This document shows, piece after piece, positions 22,701-33,677 of a DNA stretch of 64,000 nucleotides. The notes beneath the pieces are model-generated. The model ran no database searches and was not told where the DNA came from. It saw only the letters and a list, made by a program, of their open reading frames with translations. Position numbers and translations under genes: made by a program. Where the stretch lies: contig JAIWNI010000103.1 in NCBI GenBank assembly GCA_025331435.1, forward strand, positions 1 to 64,000, written 5' to 3'. The first letter of the stretch is position 1. The number at the start of each line of letters is the position of its first letter. Origin of the DNA: Choanephora cucurbitarum (lineage: Eukaryota; Mucoromycota; Mucoromycetes; Mucorales; Choanephoraceae).

Positions 22701-23828
22701 ATGCCCCCAACCTTTCTGATTTTCGTCTCCCCTTCCTTTTCCCCAGTCTACGCCCTTTTGCACTCAAGAATCATTGATAGCTGTCTCTCTCTGCCCTTGC
22801 GAGCCATGGATCTCTTGCCGCACTCTTTTTCCTCTGTTGTCGCTTCTGCCGCTACCTGTCTCTCTTTGCCTCTTTCCTCCGTCGTCACTCCTGAAACAGT
22901 CTGTACGCATCCCTACGTCAATTCGCTCTCTCACTGTGTCTCACTTATACGAGCACAACACCGACAGGGATTTCTGCCTCAAACCAATCAGCTCACGCTC
23001 TCATCTGCTCAGGTATCCTACACTCTGTCGACGGTTACATCGATTGGTAAGTACTAATGCCGTCAGATTTTCGCACTTCTTCGTTAGGGCCTTTATTCCT
23101 CTTGCTTTTGCACGCCTCGGTCGCCATCCTTTCACTCCTGTGATTGATCATCGTCGATTCGACTTGACTCCGTTTCTGTCCTTCCTTCTTCTTGATGCAC
23201 CGACTTATCAGTCTATACTCACGCGTTCCTTATAACCGCAAGATGTGTATCCCCACTCCCACCCCTGCTGCATCTTTGTCTGTTCTCTCAAATAAGTCAT
23301 GGCAAGCCTTCTGGACGTTTCCATCAACGCATTCCACTCGCAATGTCCGGTTTCGTACCATCCACAGAAAACTCCCTACTCGAGATATTTTGCATACCTG
23401 GCTTCCAGATGCTTTCTTCTCTCGGGCGTGTCCCCTCTGCCATCATGATTTGGAAGATTTTCGATCACTTTGTCTTTTCTTGTCCCTTTGAAGCTGCGTG
23501 TCTGGCAATTGACATGGAACAATTTCTTTATAAGCCCGGTCAGCCTATCCCATATCTCGCATCACTTTGCAAAACACCGTTCTCTCCTTTCAGTTCCCAC
23601 CAGGTATCTTCTCCACACTCTTTCCCTCCACCAGTCATTATTGGCTCCGCTTTACAATGTATATGGCGTGCCTACTGGAGTTGTATCTTTGACAACTGTC
23701 CTTTCTCTCCTGAAGTCGTCTTCCAAAATATCCTCTCCCAAGTCCACGTAGCTTCTCAAGAATCGCTTGTTCGCAAAGGCATCCCTCATCGTCCTTTACC
23801 CTTCTTTGACATCGATGATTCGCTCTAG
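19755..23828 (+). pseudogene. LINE ORF2: endonuclease / reverse transcriptase, broken
   Basis: The endonuclease part is readable (MGFLNCHSIAK, LALQETHA, VILGDFNYSY). The reverse transcriptase part includes SSPGPDGLPYEI, LPKKGNLSDLKNWRPISL, RQGDPLS and the catalytic LAYADDIACFL. The C-terminal region has LPTRDILHTWLPDAFFSRACPLC, a zf-RVT-like segment (quoted in pieces: LPTRDILHTWLPD and ACPLC). Breaks seen: frame changes near 20330, 20500, 21130, 21370 and 21870, a TGA at 20647-20649 and a TAG at 21973-21975, with more downstream of 22080. In motif A the expected catalytic Asp is Asn (LLLNQEKAYDR), which should kill polymerase activity. The copy cannot move itself. Confidence 0.85.
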
Positions 23829-23973
23829 CGATCTCTTTGTTTCCATCCTCTCTCATATATTTATCCAAAACATAAAGCCCTGAAAACATCTTAAAAATAC
23901 AAAAACCCAAAAACATAGTTGTGACTTGCCCTGCAAGCACTTAATAAATTGAGCCTTAGTGCTCCTAAAAAAA

Positions 23974-23991
23974 ATTGTTCTGTCTGTGACA
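23974..23991. repeat. Right target-site duplication of the LINE
   Basis: Identical 18-mer to 18285-18302, directly after the A tract at the LINE 3' end. Confidence 0.9.
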
Positions 23992-25620
23992 CCTATCATC
24001 TGCCTGGACTATCTTAGTTGTATCATTGATCTTGGGTATAGAAGTAGCTTAATATCTATATTTGTGAGATCTTTGAACTTCAGCTCGGTAATTGTCTTAA
24101 GCTGACAGTGTACAACCTGGTCTGAAGGATATGACTGAATCTGTCTTTTCATTCATTGCGGGTGTACTTCATCACACTATCAATCAAAGACGCTAAAAGT
24201 TCCCTTTACTTGTCTACATTTTGCATTACCAACAGGTTTATCTATAAAAACGAGGGTCTGTACTCATTAAGACTGACCTTATGCGTATAGTGCGCGATGC
24301 TGTAGAAAGAGAAGGCAATCAAGTTCAGTTGATAACCAAAAAGAGTCATCTATAACGATACGCTCAAATAAGCGAAGACTCCAGAATAAAAAAAAATCCT
24401 TTTTTAGTAGACTTTACAAAAAGGAGAAAGAAGTAACATAACAATGATCTTTCTTGTCTGGTCTGCTTTGGTACGTCAATCCCTAGTCATATCTCTGCCA
24501 TTATTTCAAACAAAACAAAGAACAATAAATAAAAGACTTGATGCGAACCTCATGGAGTTAAAAGACGACTTGCCAAGCAAGAAGAGACTGCCTACTGGAA
24601 TCATGATTGATGCTGCACACATTACTAGGCTATAAACGAATGTGATGAGAAATTCATAAAACAATACCAATAAGTTAACCTATCAATCTTTGGAAAGACT
24701 ACATGAATGAGTATTTTGACATGATTTTTGAAACCTATAAATACAAATATGCTTCCTCAGCTGAAAGAGAAACCTCTCCGCTAGCTCTAAGCATTCTTAA
24801 ACTGAAGAACAATATAAAGCGCTTTCTGTACCATTGAAGAAGGCTTTGCAAAACAAGGAATCCAAACACGCAAATGTTTAGACAAGCTGGTAGACAGCGA
24901 AAGAATAACAATAATATTTGGAATAGATAACGTATGTTTTTACTATTATGCATTATGTAGTTCTGAAAAGTCAACTGAATTGTATTGCGCTGAAATATTA
25001 GAAGCAATCAGTATAGCTTGTAGGAAACAAGGGAACTGGACTGGATGGTAGAGTAGAAGGAGATTATAGATATGGTGGAAACTATCTTGAGGAGATGCGT
25101 GATAAAAGAGGCATATTATGCACTGCCAGTGAGTACATGACCTCTCAAACATGTGTCTATTGCTTTCAAAAATTAAAACATCCGCTGTCCGCGAAAGAGA
25201 AAGAAACACACTTGGGAGCTTGATGTGTGTCCACCAAGATTGTATCTCCATGAGGTGTAGCAGAGCGACAAAGTCAAAAGATGCTCTGCTTCACTTGCAA
25301 TCTGTTTGCCAAGTCTTTATTATGTGATCCTTGACCAATAAACTCCCACGTTTTCACTCAAAAGAAAATCCGATCAGTTTGAAGCCGAAGAATTCAAGAT
25401 CAAAGCATCTTCCTTCTTGCAAGAAGAGAACAGCTTGTAGCTATGGTAATCCACTCAAATTTCTAGCTCTGTGACTGTCTTAATTCGTTGGTTATTTAGA
25501 TTTATTCTCAATTGGAGCTAGGGTCCACTATAGAATAGTAAGAGAGATGTACTGTTTCCCTTTTCTTTTCCCTTTTTAATATATACTACTTTGCCTTAAC
25601 TCTCTATTCCTCTCACCACA
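23992..25620. other. Interval between LINE and uS13m gene
   Basis: Its middle and right parts contain a decayed coding region listed separately (about 24440-25330). 25331-25620 is the presumed uS13m promoter, with a T/C-rich run and AATATATA at about 25578-25586. Nothing else supported. Confidence 0.5.
24440..25330 (+). pseudogene. Relic of a TnpB/Fanzor-like (RuvC/zinc-ribbon) nuclease
   Basis: Read across frames on the plus strand, pieces in order are a basic helical stretch (KRLDANLMELKDDLPSKKRL, 24530-24595), ITIIFGIDNV (about 24914-24943), RYGGNYLEEMRDKRGIL followed by SEYMTSQTCVYCF and KLKHP (25068-25180), then, after a frame change near 25215, LMCVHQDC and ATKSKDALLHL (about 25220-25300). 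This order fits the C-terminal half of TnpB/Fanzor proteins: a central RuvC strand, a T/S-S-x-x-C-x-x-C half ribbon, a second Cys pair, and an [RK]D-x-x-x-A-like RuvC III segment. Several stops and frame changes show it is dead. I infer the family from motif order only; another transposase family is possible. Confidence 0.35.
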
Positions 25621-26111
25621 ATGTTGCATTTACTTGGTGTCAATTTGCCCGACAGAAAGATTGTTAGGTAACACAACTAAGCAAGAAATAACAAAAAGAA
25701 CAGGTGTCTCATCATTCGCTTTGACTCCATAGCACAGCACTCCAATACTTTTATGGTATTGGTGAACCAACAGCACAGAAATTATGTCAAAAGTTATCTA
25801 TTCCTCCAACATTAAAAGTAGCTGAATTAAGCGAAGTTCAAGTGAACGAGTTGACAAACACTTTAGCGGGCATGACAATCGAAACCGATTTGAAGAGACA
25901 GATCAGAGAGCACGTTATGCACCATCGTAACATTGGTAACTACATTGGTAGAAGACACGCCATGAGTTTACCTGTTCGTGGACAAAGAACAAGAAACAAT
26001 GCCAAGAATGCGAAGAAGTTGAATGGCAGATGGGTTCAACGTAGAGGATTTTCAATGTGGACACAGTTGCAACAAAGCCCATTGACCAACTTTTTAGAAA
26101 AGTATATGTAA
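25621..26111 (+). CDS. Mitochondrial small-subunit ribosomal protein uS13m
   Basis: Component of the mitochondrial ribosome small-subunit head that contacts tRNA and 16S-like rRNA. Exons 25621-25667 and 25733-26111 are joined by a 65-nt GT-AG intron and give 141 residues. MLHLLGVNLPDRKIV, then YGIG after the intron, LSEVQVNELT, GDLKR-like ETDLKRQI, IGNYIGRRHAMSLPVRGQRT and NAKNAKK match bacterial S13 block by block. The cytosolic homologue (S18) differs in these blocks, hence the mitochondrial call. The C-terminus extends about 35 residues past the bacterial end (WVQRRGFSMWTQLQ...NFLEKYM). Yeast relative: Sws2. Confidence 0.9.
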
Positions 26112-28523
26112 ACTTCTTGAATAATAAATTCTGGATTCCAGAGAGCAAATAAGCAGTGTAAATGAAGAGAGTTTGCTCTTCAACCTTTACGTTAGTGGAT
26201 ACTGATTCTTTCCCCTCTTTTCAAAAAAGCAAAGATTCTCAGGCACAGGTAAAATACGAATTCTCTCCCAGCATATATTTTTTTTCAAGAAGATCTTCAT
26301 ATCAAGAATAGCTTCAAAGTACCGGACATCCTAAGCTTTATCTGAATTTATGTGAGTCTCAGAAAAGATTAACGCTTTTATCTCTTTTTCTTTTCTTTTC
26401 AGGCATTCATGATTCATAGCATACTGAAGAAAATAAGCAGCAATTCTCTAGAAAAAGAATTGCGAGTCACTGTATATCTTCCATGATCCCAAGAAAAACC
26501 CAGGTTAAGGATTCGATCCCTCCATTTTTGTTTTCCATACATCAACAAATTCATGCAACAACGGCAATGCCACTTTTTTGAGGGAATTGATACATTTTCT
26601 AGGTATTACTCGATAGACACTTTAGAAAGAAAAAAAAAAACCAAATTGTTGATTATAGACAACATACTAAAAGAAGCTATTGAATTTTATCTTGGCTTCA
26701 AAAAGAAAGAAAATAAGACTTGATTAAGAAAAGGCAGCAATTATGCTTGCTATAACTGATATCAGTTCTCACAAAGATCTTGATATAGCTAATTAGAGAT
26801 ATACAAATTGAGTCACCTCGAACAGGCGTAAAAGCTTTCTTTCTGGTATATGTTAGTTATTGTCTCTGACTACAAAAATTAAGCTTGAGCCTTATTGCAT
26901 CCATTCCTCTCTTTCTGACCTAGAAAGGTAAGGTGAAAAACATTTAGATCCTTTTTGAGAACAAATAGGCATACGACAGACATTAAATGATACTCAAATA
27001 CAAAAATTTGAATTTGAGAAGCATGCTAGCTTTTCCTTGATGACAATCTCCACATTGTTTCATGCAAATTCCTAGCATTAAGGTTAAAGTATCTTTGTCT
27101 TGTAGATCGCTTCAACAAATAAGGTTGGGCTTGCAATTGCTGAATTTAAAAGAGAAATAAACTCGGTCTATCAAGAAAGTAGAAGCATTTGTATCAACAC
27201 CTAAAACCCTCATGTTGAAGTTTATTAATGTAACTAGCATAGATTGTTTTACAAATCTTACAGATGATTTGACGTAGGTATGGTGAAACAACATAGTGTC
27301 GTGCCCCTCTTCAAATTGGTTGTGTTTGTACACCAAAAGAGCAAAAAAGATGTTTGTGTAGCAAGAGAACTGAACACATCAGAACTTTCGATGATCAGAG
27401 AGAAATTGTTGATAAAAACCAAGGGGCTTTTCTTGTTGTTGTCATTGTGTGATATTTAGACTATGCTGTTCCATTCTCCTTTCCGAGTCACAAACAAACA
27501 GCAATCTAGGTGTATGTTTTTTACTTAATCTATCATTTCAAGATTTAAACAAGAACAAGCTAAGCATGCCCAGAGACTGATTCGCTGTATTACACCTCCA
27601 AAACAAACAATGCTTTCACTTGGAGAACCTGAAAGTGTATTTCCTAGAACCGAATGACTAGCTTATTGATATCCCTGTAATATTGGGCTATCTAAAGAAA
27701 CATCTTTGGTAGTGGGGTTGTTCTCTAATTGCAGTCAATTGATCTGATAGATGACTTAGCAAACCGCTGTCTTTCATCGTTTTCTATTTTGTGTATAGCT
27801 ACCTTTATAAGGTTCATATGAAGTTGATTTTTCTTTCGCTTCAACCGATTTGCTTCTTGGAAGATAACAATGACTTATCTTTTTCTTGAGAAACGCATAA
27901 AACACATGTTGAAGATACAGTCCGCAGGCACTTACCGGAAAAGAGTTCCTATTCAATTCGGTAACTATCCCTCGGGTTAGCCGATTTGATTTGGTTCTTT
28001 CCTCCTTATAAAGCTGATCAATAATTAGCATCCCTAAAAAATACAAGAAAGCGACAATCAGTTTCTTGCTTTAGACATTCATTTCACATTTGTTTCCTTT
28101 TTATTCTTGTTTGTTATTAAAAGCTTAACATGTAATCATTATTATTTTGGTGGCCCTTCTTTTGTCACACTTTAGGTGTAACAGAGAAAGAAAGAATAAT
28201 TTATTTTTTTAAAGTAACAAATGGTTCGTTAAAGAAGATGTAAAAAAAAAAGAAAAGAGGCGAATGCGTATGCACTGGATAGAGAGAAAGAGAGAGATGA
28301 AGATGGTGTAGTATGTGTGTATGTGTGTGTATGTGTGTTGAGAATTAATTGAGGTGAAAAGTTGTCATTAAAATAGGGTATTTGTATCGTTTTAGTATTA
28401 CACATGCATGCATAAATATAAGTTACAAAAAATAAAAAAGATATAAATATAAATATGAGCGCATACACCACATGAAAGAAGAGGGAAAAAGAGGTCATTT
28501 CCCCTAAAAAGAAAGTGAGGCTG
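26112..28523. other. 2.4-kb intergenic region, convergent gene ends
   Basis: The uS13m and casein kinase genes converge on this stretch. It is AT-rich, with a GT/ATGT microsatellite at about 28311-28340 in the 3' flank of the kinase. I see no coding region: open frames at 27112-27336 and 27774-28046 (minus) lack recognisable features. A tRNA-like B-box at 26509 was checked and rejected. Confidence 0.5.
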
Positions 28524-30035
28524 TTAATCATGTTGACCATCAGAGCAAGTTAAGAAGCGAACAACATTTTTCCAAAATCCACGTTTTTCTTTTGGAGGCC
28601 TTGTCTGATCATTCAGAGGAACATAAGCAGGCGTGGTAGGCATAATTTGTTTGCTTGTTGCTGCTGGGGTGTTTGCAGCTGCTTTTGTGCGTTTGCTGTT
28701 ATGGTGTGCTTTGGGTTGTTGATATTGACCTGATCTTCTAGCACGAGCCTCCTTTAATTGTTTGAAGCGGTTCTATACAAAGTATATCAATGCCGATGTC
28801 ATTGTTGGCTCTTGTTCACTACTTACTTCCCAGCCTTTGCCTTCATTTAGTAAGGTCCAATCATAGAGATTGTCGTCGTGGTCATTTTGACGTTCTAATA
28901 CTTTATCAAACAATTCCCTCAAGAAATCATAGTCAGGTGTTTCTTCAAAGCCTAGTTTTCTGACATATTGAAGGTAAATACCGAACTCCTCTAAAATAAG
29001 AATGAGTAACGAATCAAATTTTTTTCGTTTTGTCTATCTTACCTGGGAATCCACCACAAAGATCCTTGACGGCTGTTGTCTGCTTCTTCTCACCAATCTT
29101 TTCGTATTTTTGTTTATTAGTAGCAGCCTTAAGGCCTTGCCAAGGTAAAGAACCTCTCAAAAAATACATAAAGACGTGGCCTAAAGCCTCTAAATCGTCT
29201 CTTCTTGATTGTTCTATTATGTATATTTTAGTATGCTATAAAAGAAAAACAAAATTAAAAGGGAGATTTACCTCTTCCTAAATGAGTATTGATACTCATG
29301 TAACGTGCGGTTCCTGATAAACTTCTACGCTCCCTATAAGGAATATGCTTCTTTGTCTTTGGATCACGGTAAAGTTTGGCCATACCATAATCAACCAAAA
29401 AGACCATATTAGCATATTTTGTTCCCGGACGACCAATCAGGAAGTTATCAGGCTTGATATCTCTATAGATCAAGTTACGTTCATGAACACTCTGAACGCG
29501 GGATATCTAATTTGTTGTTGATAAGTATAAGAAAGAAAGAGAGAAAAAGCAATTGTATGGTTACCATTTGCTTGGCAATCATAGCTACTGTCTTGATAGA
29601 AAATTTGCGGTTGCACATATCAAACAAATCTTCTAAGCTTGGACCTAATAGATCAATAACTAATACATTATGAAGTCCTTCATGACCAAAATAATAGGCA
29701 CTCGGTACTCCAGCTAATGGCCCAAGATGTATGTTAGCAATTTAAAGGTCAATCAAATTAAGCATCGTAAACTTACAAAGGCCTGCTAGAATTTTGTAAG
29801 TTCTATATTCATCTCTAAGTTGAGGTACTTCTGATTTTCTAGGTTCGAATTTAATAGCAACCGATTGATTGTTCAAGAGATTGAGGCCTTCATAAATGAC
29901 ACCGAAACTGCCTTCACCTAACTTCTTGCCAACTTGATAATGGACACCTATGATGGTGCTGGCTGTAGAAGTGTTGCTATGGCTACTCGCTTTATCTGGT
30001 GTAGAATGGTAATTTGATTGAGTCATTTTCTCCAT
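28524..30035 (-). CDS. Casein kinase 1 (Yck/Cki-like serine/threonine kinase)
   Basis: Acidophilic Ser/Thr kinase acting in polarity, septins, trafficking or nutrient sensing, often membrane bound. Exons 30035-29777, 29713-29565, 29506-29272, 29213-29043, 28990-28827 and 28772-28524 give 408 residues with all phases consistent. Glycine loop [19 protein letters not shown] lysine; [15 protein letters not shown] catalytic loop (HRD replaced by YRD as in this family); DYGMAK in place of DFG; and the CK1 signature [14 protein letters not shown], with [18 protein letters not shown] after the intron. The 82-residue tail after KGWENRFKQL is basic and T/P-rich. It ends [10 protein letters not shown] with one internal Cys rather than a terminal CC, so palmitoylation as in yeast Yck2 is uncertain. 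A start at 30026 is possible (MTQSN). Confidence 0.95.
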
Positions 30036-31298
30036 TCTCTGTAATGTGTATATCTCGTATATGGAAGTGTATGTACACAAAGAAAGTGAAGAGAGAGAGA
30101 GGTATATAAAAGAAAGAAAATAAAAAAAAAGAAAGAGAGAGAAAGAGAAAGAGAGAGAAAGAGAGAGAGAGAGCGAAAGAGATGAACGAATCAATCTTTA
30201 TTTTGTCTCTTCTTTTTTTCAAGTGTTACAGAAAAGTCGGGTTTTGTAATTGATAGCCAAGTAGGCGGTAGTTAAAGAATGATAGCCAATCAAGAATGAA
30301 AGATATAGTTTATTTTGGGTTGAAGATCGTGTTGATTTTTGTTGTCACGTTTTTTGTCATATAAATTATAATTGTTTAGACAATTGATTGACATAAATGA
30401 TAAACAACACACTTTTTTTTTCTTTTTTTTTTGTAGCATTGTGTGTGTTCTTGCAGTTTGTTTCTAAAATAATAAAGGACACTATTGTAGTCAAAGCTTC
30501 TCGTTTTCCAATTTGTAGCCATTTCACTCCTCTCCCTTCTTTCTAACTTTCCTTTTTGAGATTTGGACAGCAAAAAATGATATCATAATGTCTCAAGAGT
30601 TGTATGAATGAAGTTGTTGCTATAGAAATAAAGGCGAGTTTGATAACGAAAAGACTCGGTTTTTTCACTTTTTGAAAGACATTAGCAGATCTTTTTCTTT
30701 AGTTGTATTTTCCCTCGTCTTGTCTCAACAAATAGACCATGATATGGGGGCATCTTATTGTTATTTGTTTTATAGATCAAAATGAACCTCATCGTCTTTT
30801 TTTTTTTTTTTTTACTTTTTCTTACTTGTTACTCTCCATATCTCTCTTTACCAGTACAAAAAAGAAAAGCTCCGCTTCTTCTCCACATTTGTATTGATAC
30901 AAGAAGATAAATGATTCGATTTGGAATCAATTTATGTGCACTAAGTCATATTCTTTTTTATAACCAAGTCAATCAATGGTGTATACTGCATAATTTCAAA
31001 CAATGATACGTGTACACGACTTTTAAAAAAAGGTCCATAATTATGATTGAATGAGGCTTCTGCCAAAAGAAAAAAAAATATTCCTAGGAGAATTTTGATA
31101 CATTAAGCCCACAAGTTTTCTGTAAGTCGTGAAAAGGAACAAACGTTTTTTTAAAAAGAGACATTGATGGAATAAACAATAAAGAAAATGCTTTAAAGCA
31201 AACAGAAAACATCATTACTGATTTGGTTTTAAAACCTTTCTTTCTACTAATTTATTGTTTCCCATCTTCCCTTACTCTATTGCTAATTCCTTGCATTT
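30036..31298. other. Divergent promoter region of casein kinase 1 and multicopper oxidase
   Basis: A GA-rich microsatellite (about 30083-30182, CT-rich on the kinase sense strand) lies within the probable kinase leader. T runs occur at 30411-30432 and 30798-30814. Both neighbours are transcribed outward. No gene recognised. Confidence 0.5.
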
Positions 31299-33520
31299 AT
31301 GTTTCTGAAAAGAAAGATTTTGTTTGCAAGTCTTGCATTGATTGCAACAACTCAGGCAGTTTTACGGCGATACGAATTAAATGTAGATGAAGCTCTTGTA
31401 AACCCAGATTGTAGCACGGGTGCTTATAGCTACCCTGTCGTCAATGGACAATTTCCCGGTCCCACTTTGTACGCCAACAAGGGTGATGAAGTAGAAGTGT
31501 TAGTCAGGAATCTATCTCCTTCCAGAAATACCAGTATTCACTTTCACGGTATCCGACAAATTGGCACAAACGAATATGACGGTGTTCCTGGTGTATCTCA
31601 ATACTTTATTGAGCCTGGGGAATCATTTCTTCATCGTTTCAAGATTGTAGAGCAAGCAGGCACTTACTTTTATCATGCTCATGTGGGTCTTCAGGACGAC
31701 TCAGTCAAAGGTAGCTTCATTGTATATGAATCAGAAAAAGCAAATCCCTATGATCAACCAGCCAATCTGATGCTACAGGCAGGCCCTTACGAATACAATG
31801 ATGATCTTGTCTTACAAGTTAGTGAATGGTGGCATCAGAATCTAAAGGAGCGAGAAGATTATTATATGGGTTCGAATTTTACTATTGATCTCGGTGCTCA
31901 CAGTATCTTGCTGAATGGTCGTACAGTGCATGATCAAGATCAGCCTGGCTTATCGGAAGATAACTGTGATGGCTATGCTACACTTGAGGTTGAGCCTAAC
32001 TCCGTTTATCGTCTTCGTGTAATTGGTGCTACTTCCTTCAGAGTGTTGGCTATGGCTATCAAGGATCATAACATGACATTGATTGAGATTGATGGTGAAT
32101 TAATTGAACCATACGAAACTTCCTATCTCGAAATTGCTCCTGGTCAGCGTTATTCTGTCTTGATTCGTACTGGTGATTATGCTCCTGGAACCACATTTAG
32201 TATTGGTACAAGCTATATCTGGCGAATTCGAGGTGGTGGTATTACTGAAAACGGTTTTGGTTATATCCGATACAAGGAACCTTCCGACAGGCGTGTCATT
32301 AATGAAGACTACACATATCTCTTCAAAAAGATGGAATGGATCGCTAACAACCCGACTACTAATGGAACTACCAATGCGGGTAACTCTAGTGTCTCTATAG
32401 CTCAAGTAAACCCTCAAGTGATGAAGAAGCAAAACCGTACATTTAGAAAAGACTTTGACGGTATTGAAATGCCATCTGAAATAGCTGAAGATAATGAATC
32501 TGATAGTGAGGATGAGGATGAACATGGTAGTTTGACTCGCATTTTTGGGAGGAGAAATAATTGTTTTTAATCATTCTTTATTGTTCGTTTATTTTAGTGA
32601 TAGAAACTAATATGCTTCGGTCTGTTTCCAGAGGCCGGGTCACAGTCAACAGATACATGCCTACTTCTGATGACCAAACAATCAATATCGCCGCTGAAAA
32701 AGATACCAAAGTTGGACAAAAGCCAGCTGGTAATCGTAATGGAAACGGTGGCCGTCCTAAAAGACCTGCTGCTCCTTCTCAAAGACAATCTAAACTCTAT
32801 CCTGGTTTACCTCAGTTGCCCAATATAGATCAACCTGACTGGATGTACCATCAAATCGTCCCTTTGGAACCTAGAAAAGATTGGGTTGATCAAACTGATG
32901 TTCGAACTATTGTTCTCAACACCGAATACCACAGGCTGGAAGACAACAGTACACGCTACTCAATCAACAATCGTATCTACCAGCCAGAAATTGAGCCTGC
33001 TTTGGAACGATATCAAGCCATGGATAGCTCCTTGCGTCCTGATACCAATAGTGAATACAATGCCCATTTAGATACTTACCCTATTCAGTTCAACGAAGTA
33101 ATTGATTTGGTCTTGCAAAACAGAAGAGCTACCTTTGGTTGTGTATTGCATCCATGGCATACACATGGCCATTCTCATTATGTGATTGCTTCCGGTACAG
33201 GAGATTATGATCATAACAAGGACAAGGATATTCGAAACTTTGCGAACCCCATTTATCGAGACACAACCGTTGCTTATCCTTCGCTTGAAGTAGGTCCTAA
33301 CAAAGGGTGTGGCTGGACGAAGGTCCGAATCTTAGCCGTAAGTTCTTTTTATTTATTTATTTGATTGTACATTTGTGATTAAGTTTTCTTTGAATTACAG
33401 GATAATCCTGGTTTCTGGGCTGTTCACTGCCATATTACGACACATATGATGCAAGGAAAAATGATAGTCTTGGAAGAAGCACCTGAGCTTATTCAAAAAT
33501 ACAGACGTTACTCAGATTAA
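31299..33520 (+). CDS. Secreted multicopper oxidase (laccase/ascorbate-oxidase type)
   Basis: Copper oxidase that couples substrate oxidation to reduction of O2 to water. Exons 31299-32526, 32598-33337 and 33401-33520 give 695 residues. A signal peptide is plausible (residues 1-20, FASLALIATTQA). Copper ligands: HFHG at 81-84, HAHVG at 126-130, HPWHTHGH at about 594-601 and HCHITTHMM at about 665, the last giving the type 1 site with an axial Met. No C-terminal membrane segment, so not a typical Fet3 ferroxidase. A hydrophilic insert before and after intron 1 (NESDSEDEDEH, then NRNGNGGRPKRPAAP) enlarges the linker to the third cupredoxin domain. The intron 1 donor is uncertain: GTAGTT at 32527 or a weaker GTTTTT at 32553 both keep the frame. 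Confidence 0.9.
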
Positions 33521-33677
33521 TTTTCCCTTTCGTTTTTATATACACAACTGTAGCAATGTCCTTCTTCTTTTCTCTCTCTCCCTCCCTTCTTTCTTTCAAA
33601 AAAAAACATAAATAGATGTATTTAATGTAATAACTTTCTTTTCTATCTGAATATGTTAGTCTATATCTTTGGAACAT

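Larger units (their letters stand above)
18303..23973 (+). mobile_element. Non-LTR (LINE) retrotransposon, full length with defective ORF2
   Basis: About 5.67 kb between perfect 18-bp target-site duplications, ending in a short A tract (23967-23974, partly shared with the duplication). It has a 61-base leader, ORF1 with CCHC knuckles, and ORF2 with endonuclease, reverse transcriptase and a C-terminal zinc region. This is the order of L1-like or Tad-like LINEs. The 5' end is present, so the insertion was not truncated. Codon use and base composition (higher C, many CTC/TTC) differ from the neighbouring genes. Confidence 0.93.

Noticed and set aside
26501..26520. GGATTCGATCCC, like a tRNA B box
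   Set aside because: No A box, no anticodon arm and no acceptor-stem pairing upstream at the right distance.
30083..30182. Ser/Leu/Phe-rich N-terminal extension of casein kinase 1
   Set aside because: It is the translation of a GA/CT microsatellite in the leader; the kinase starts at 30035 or 30026.
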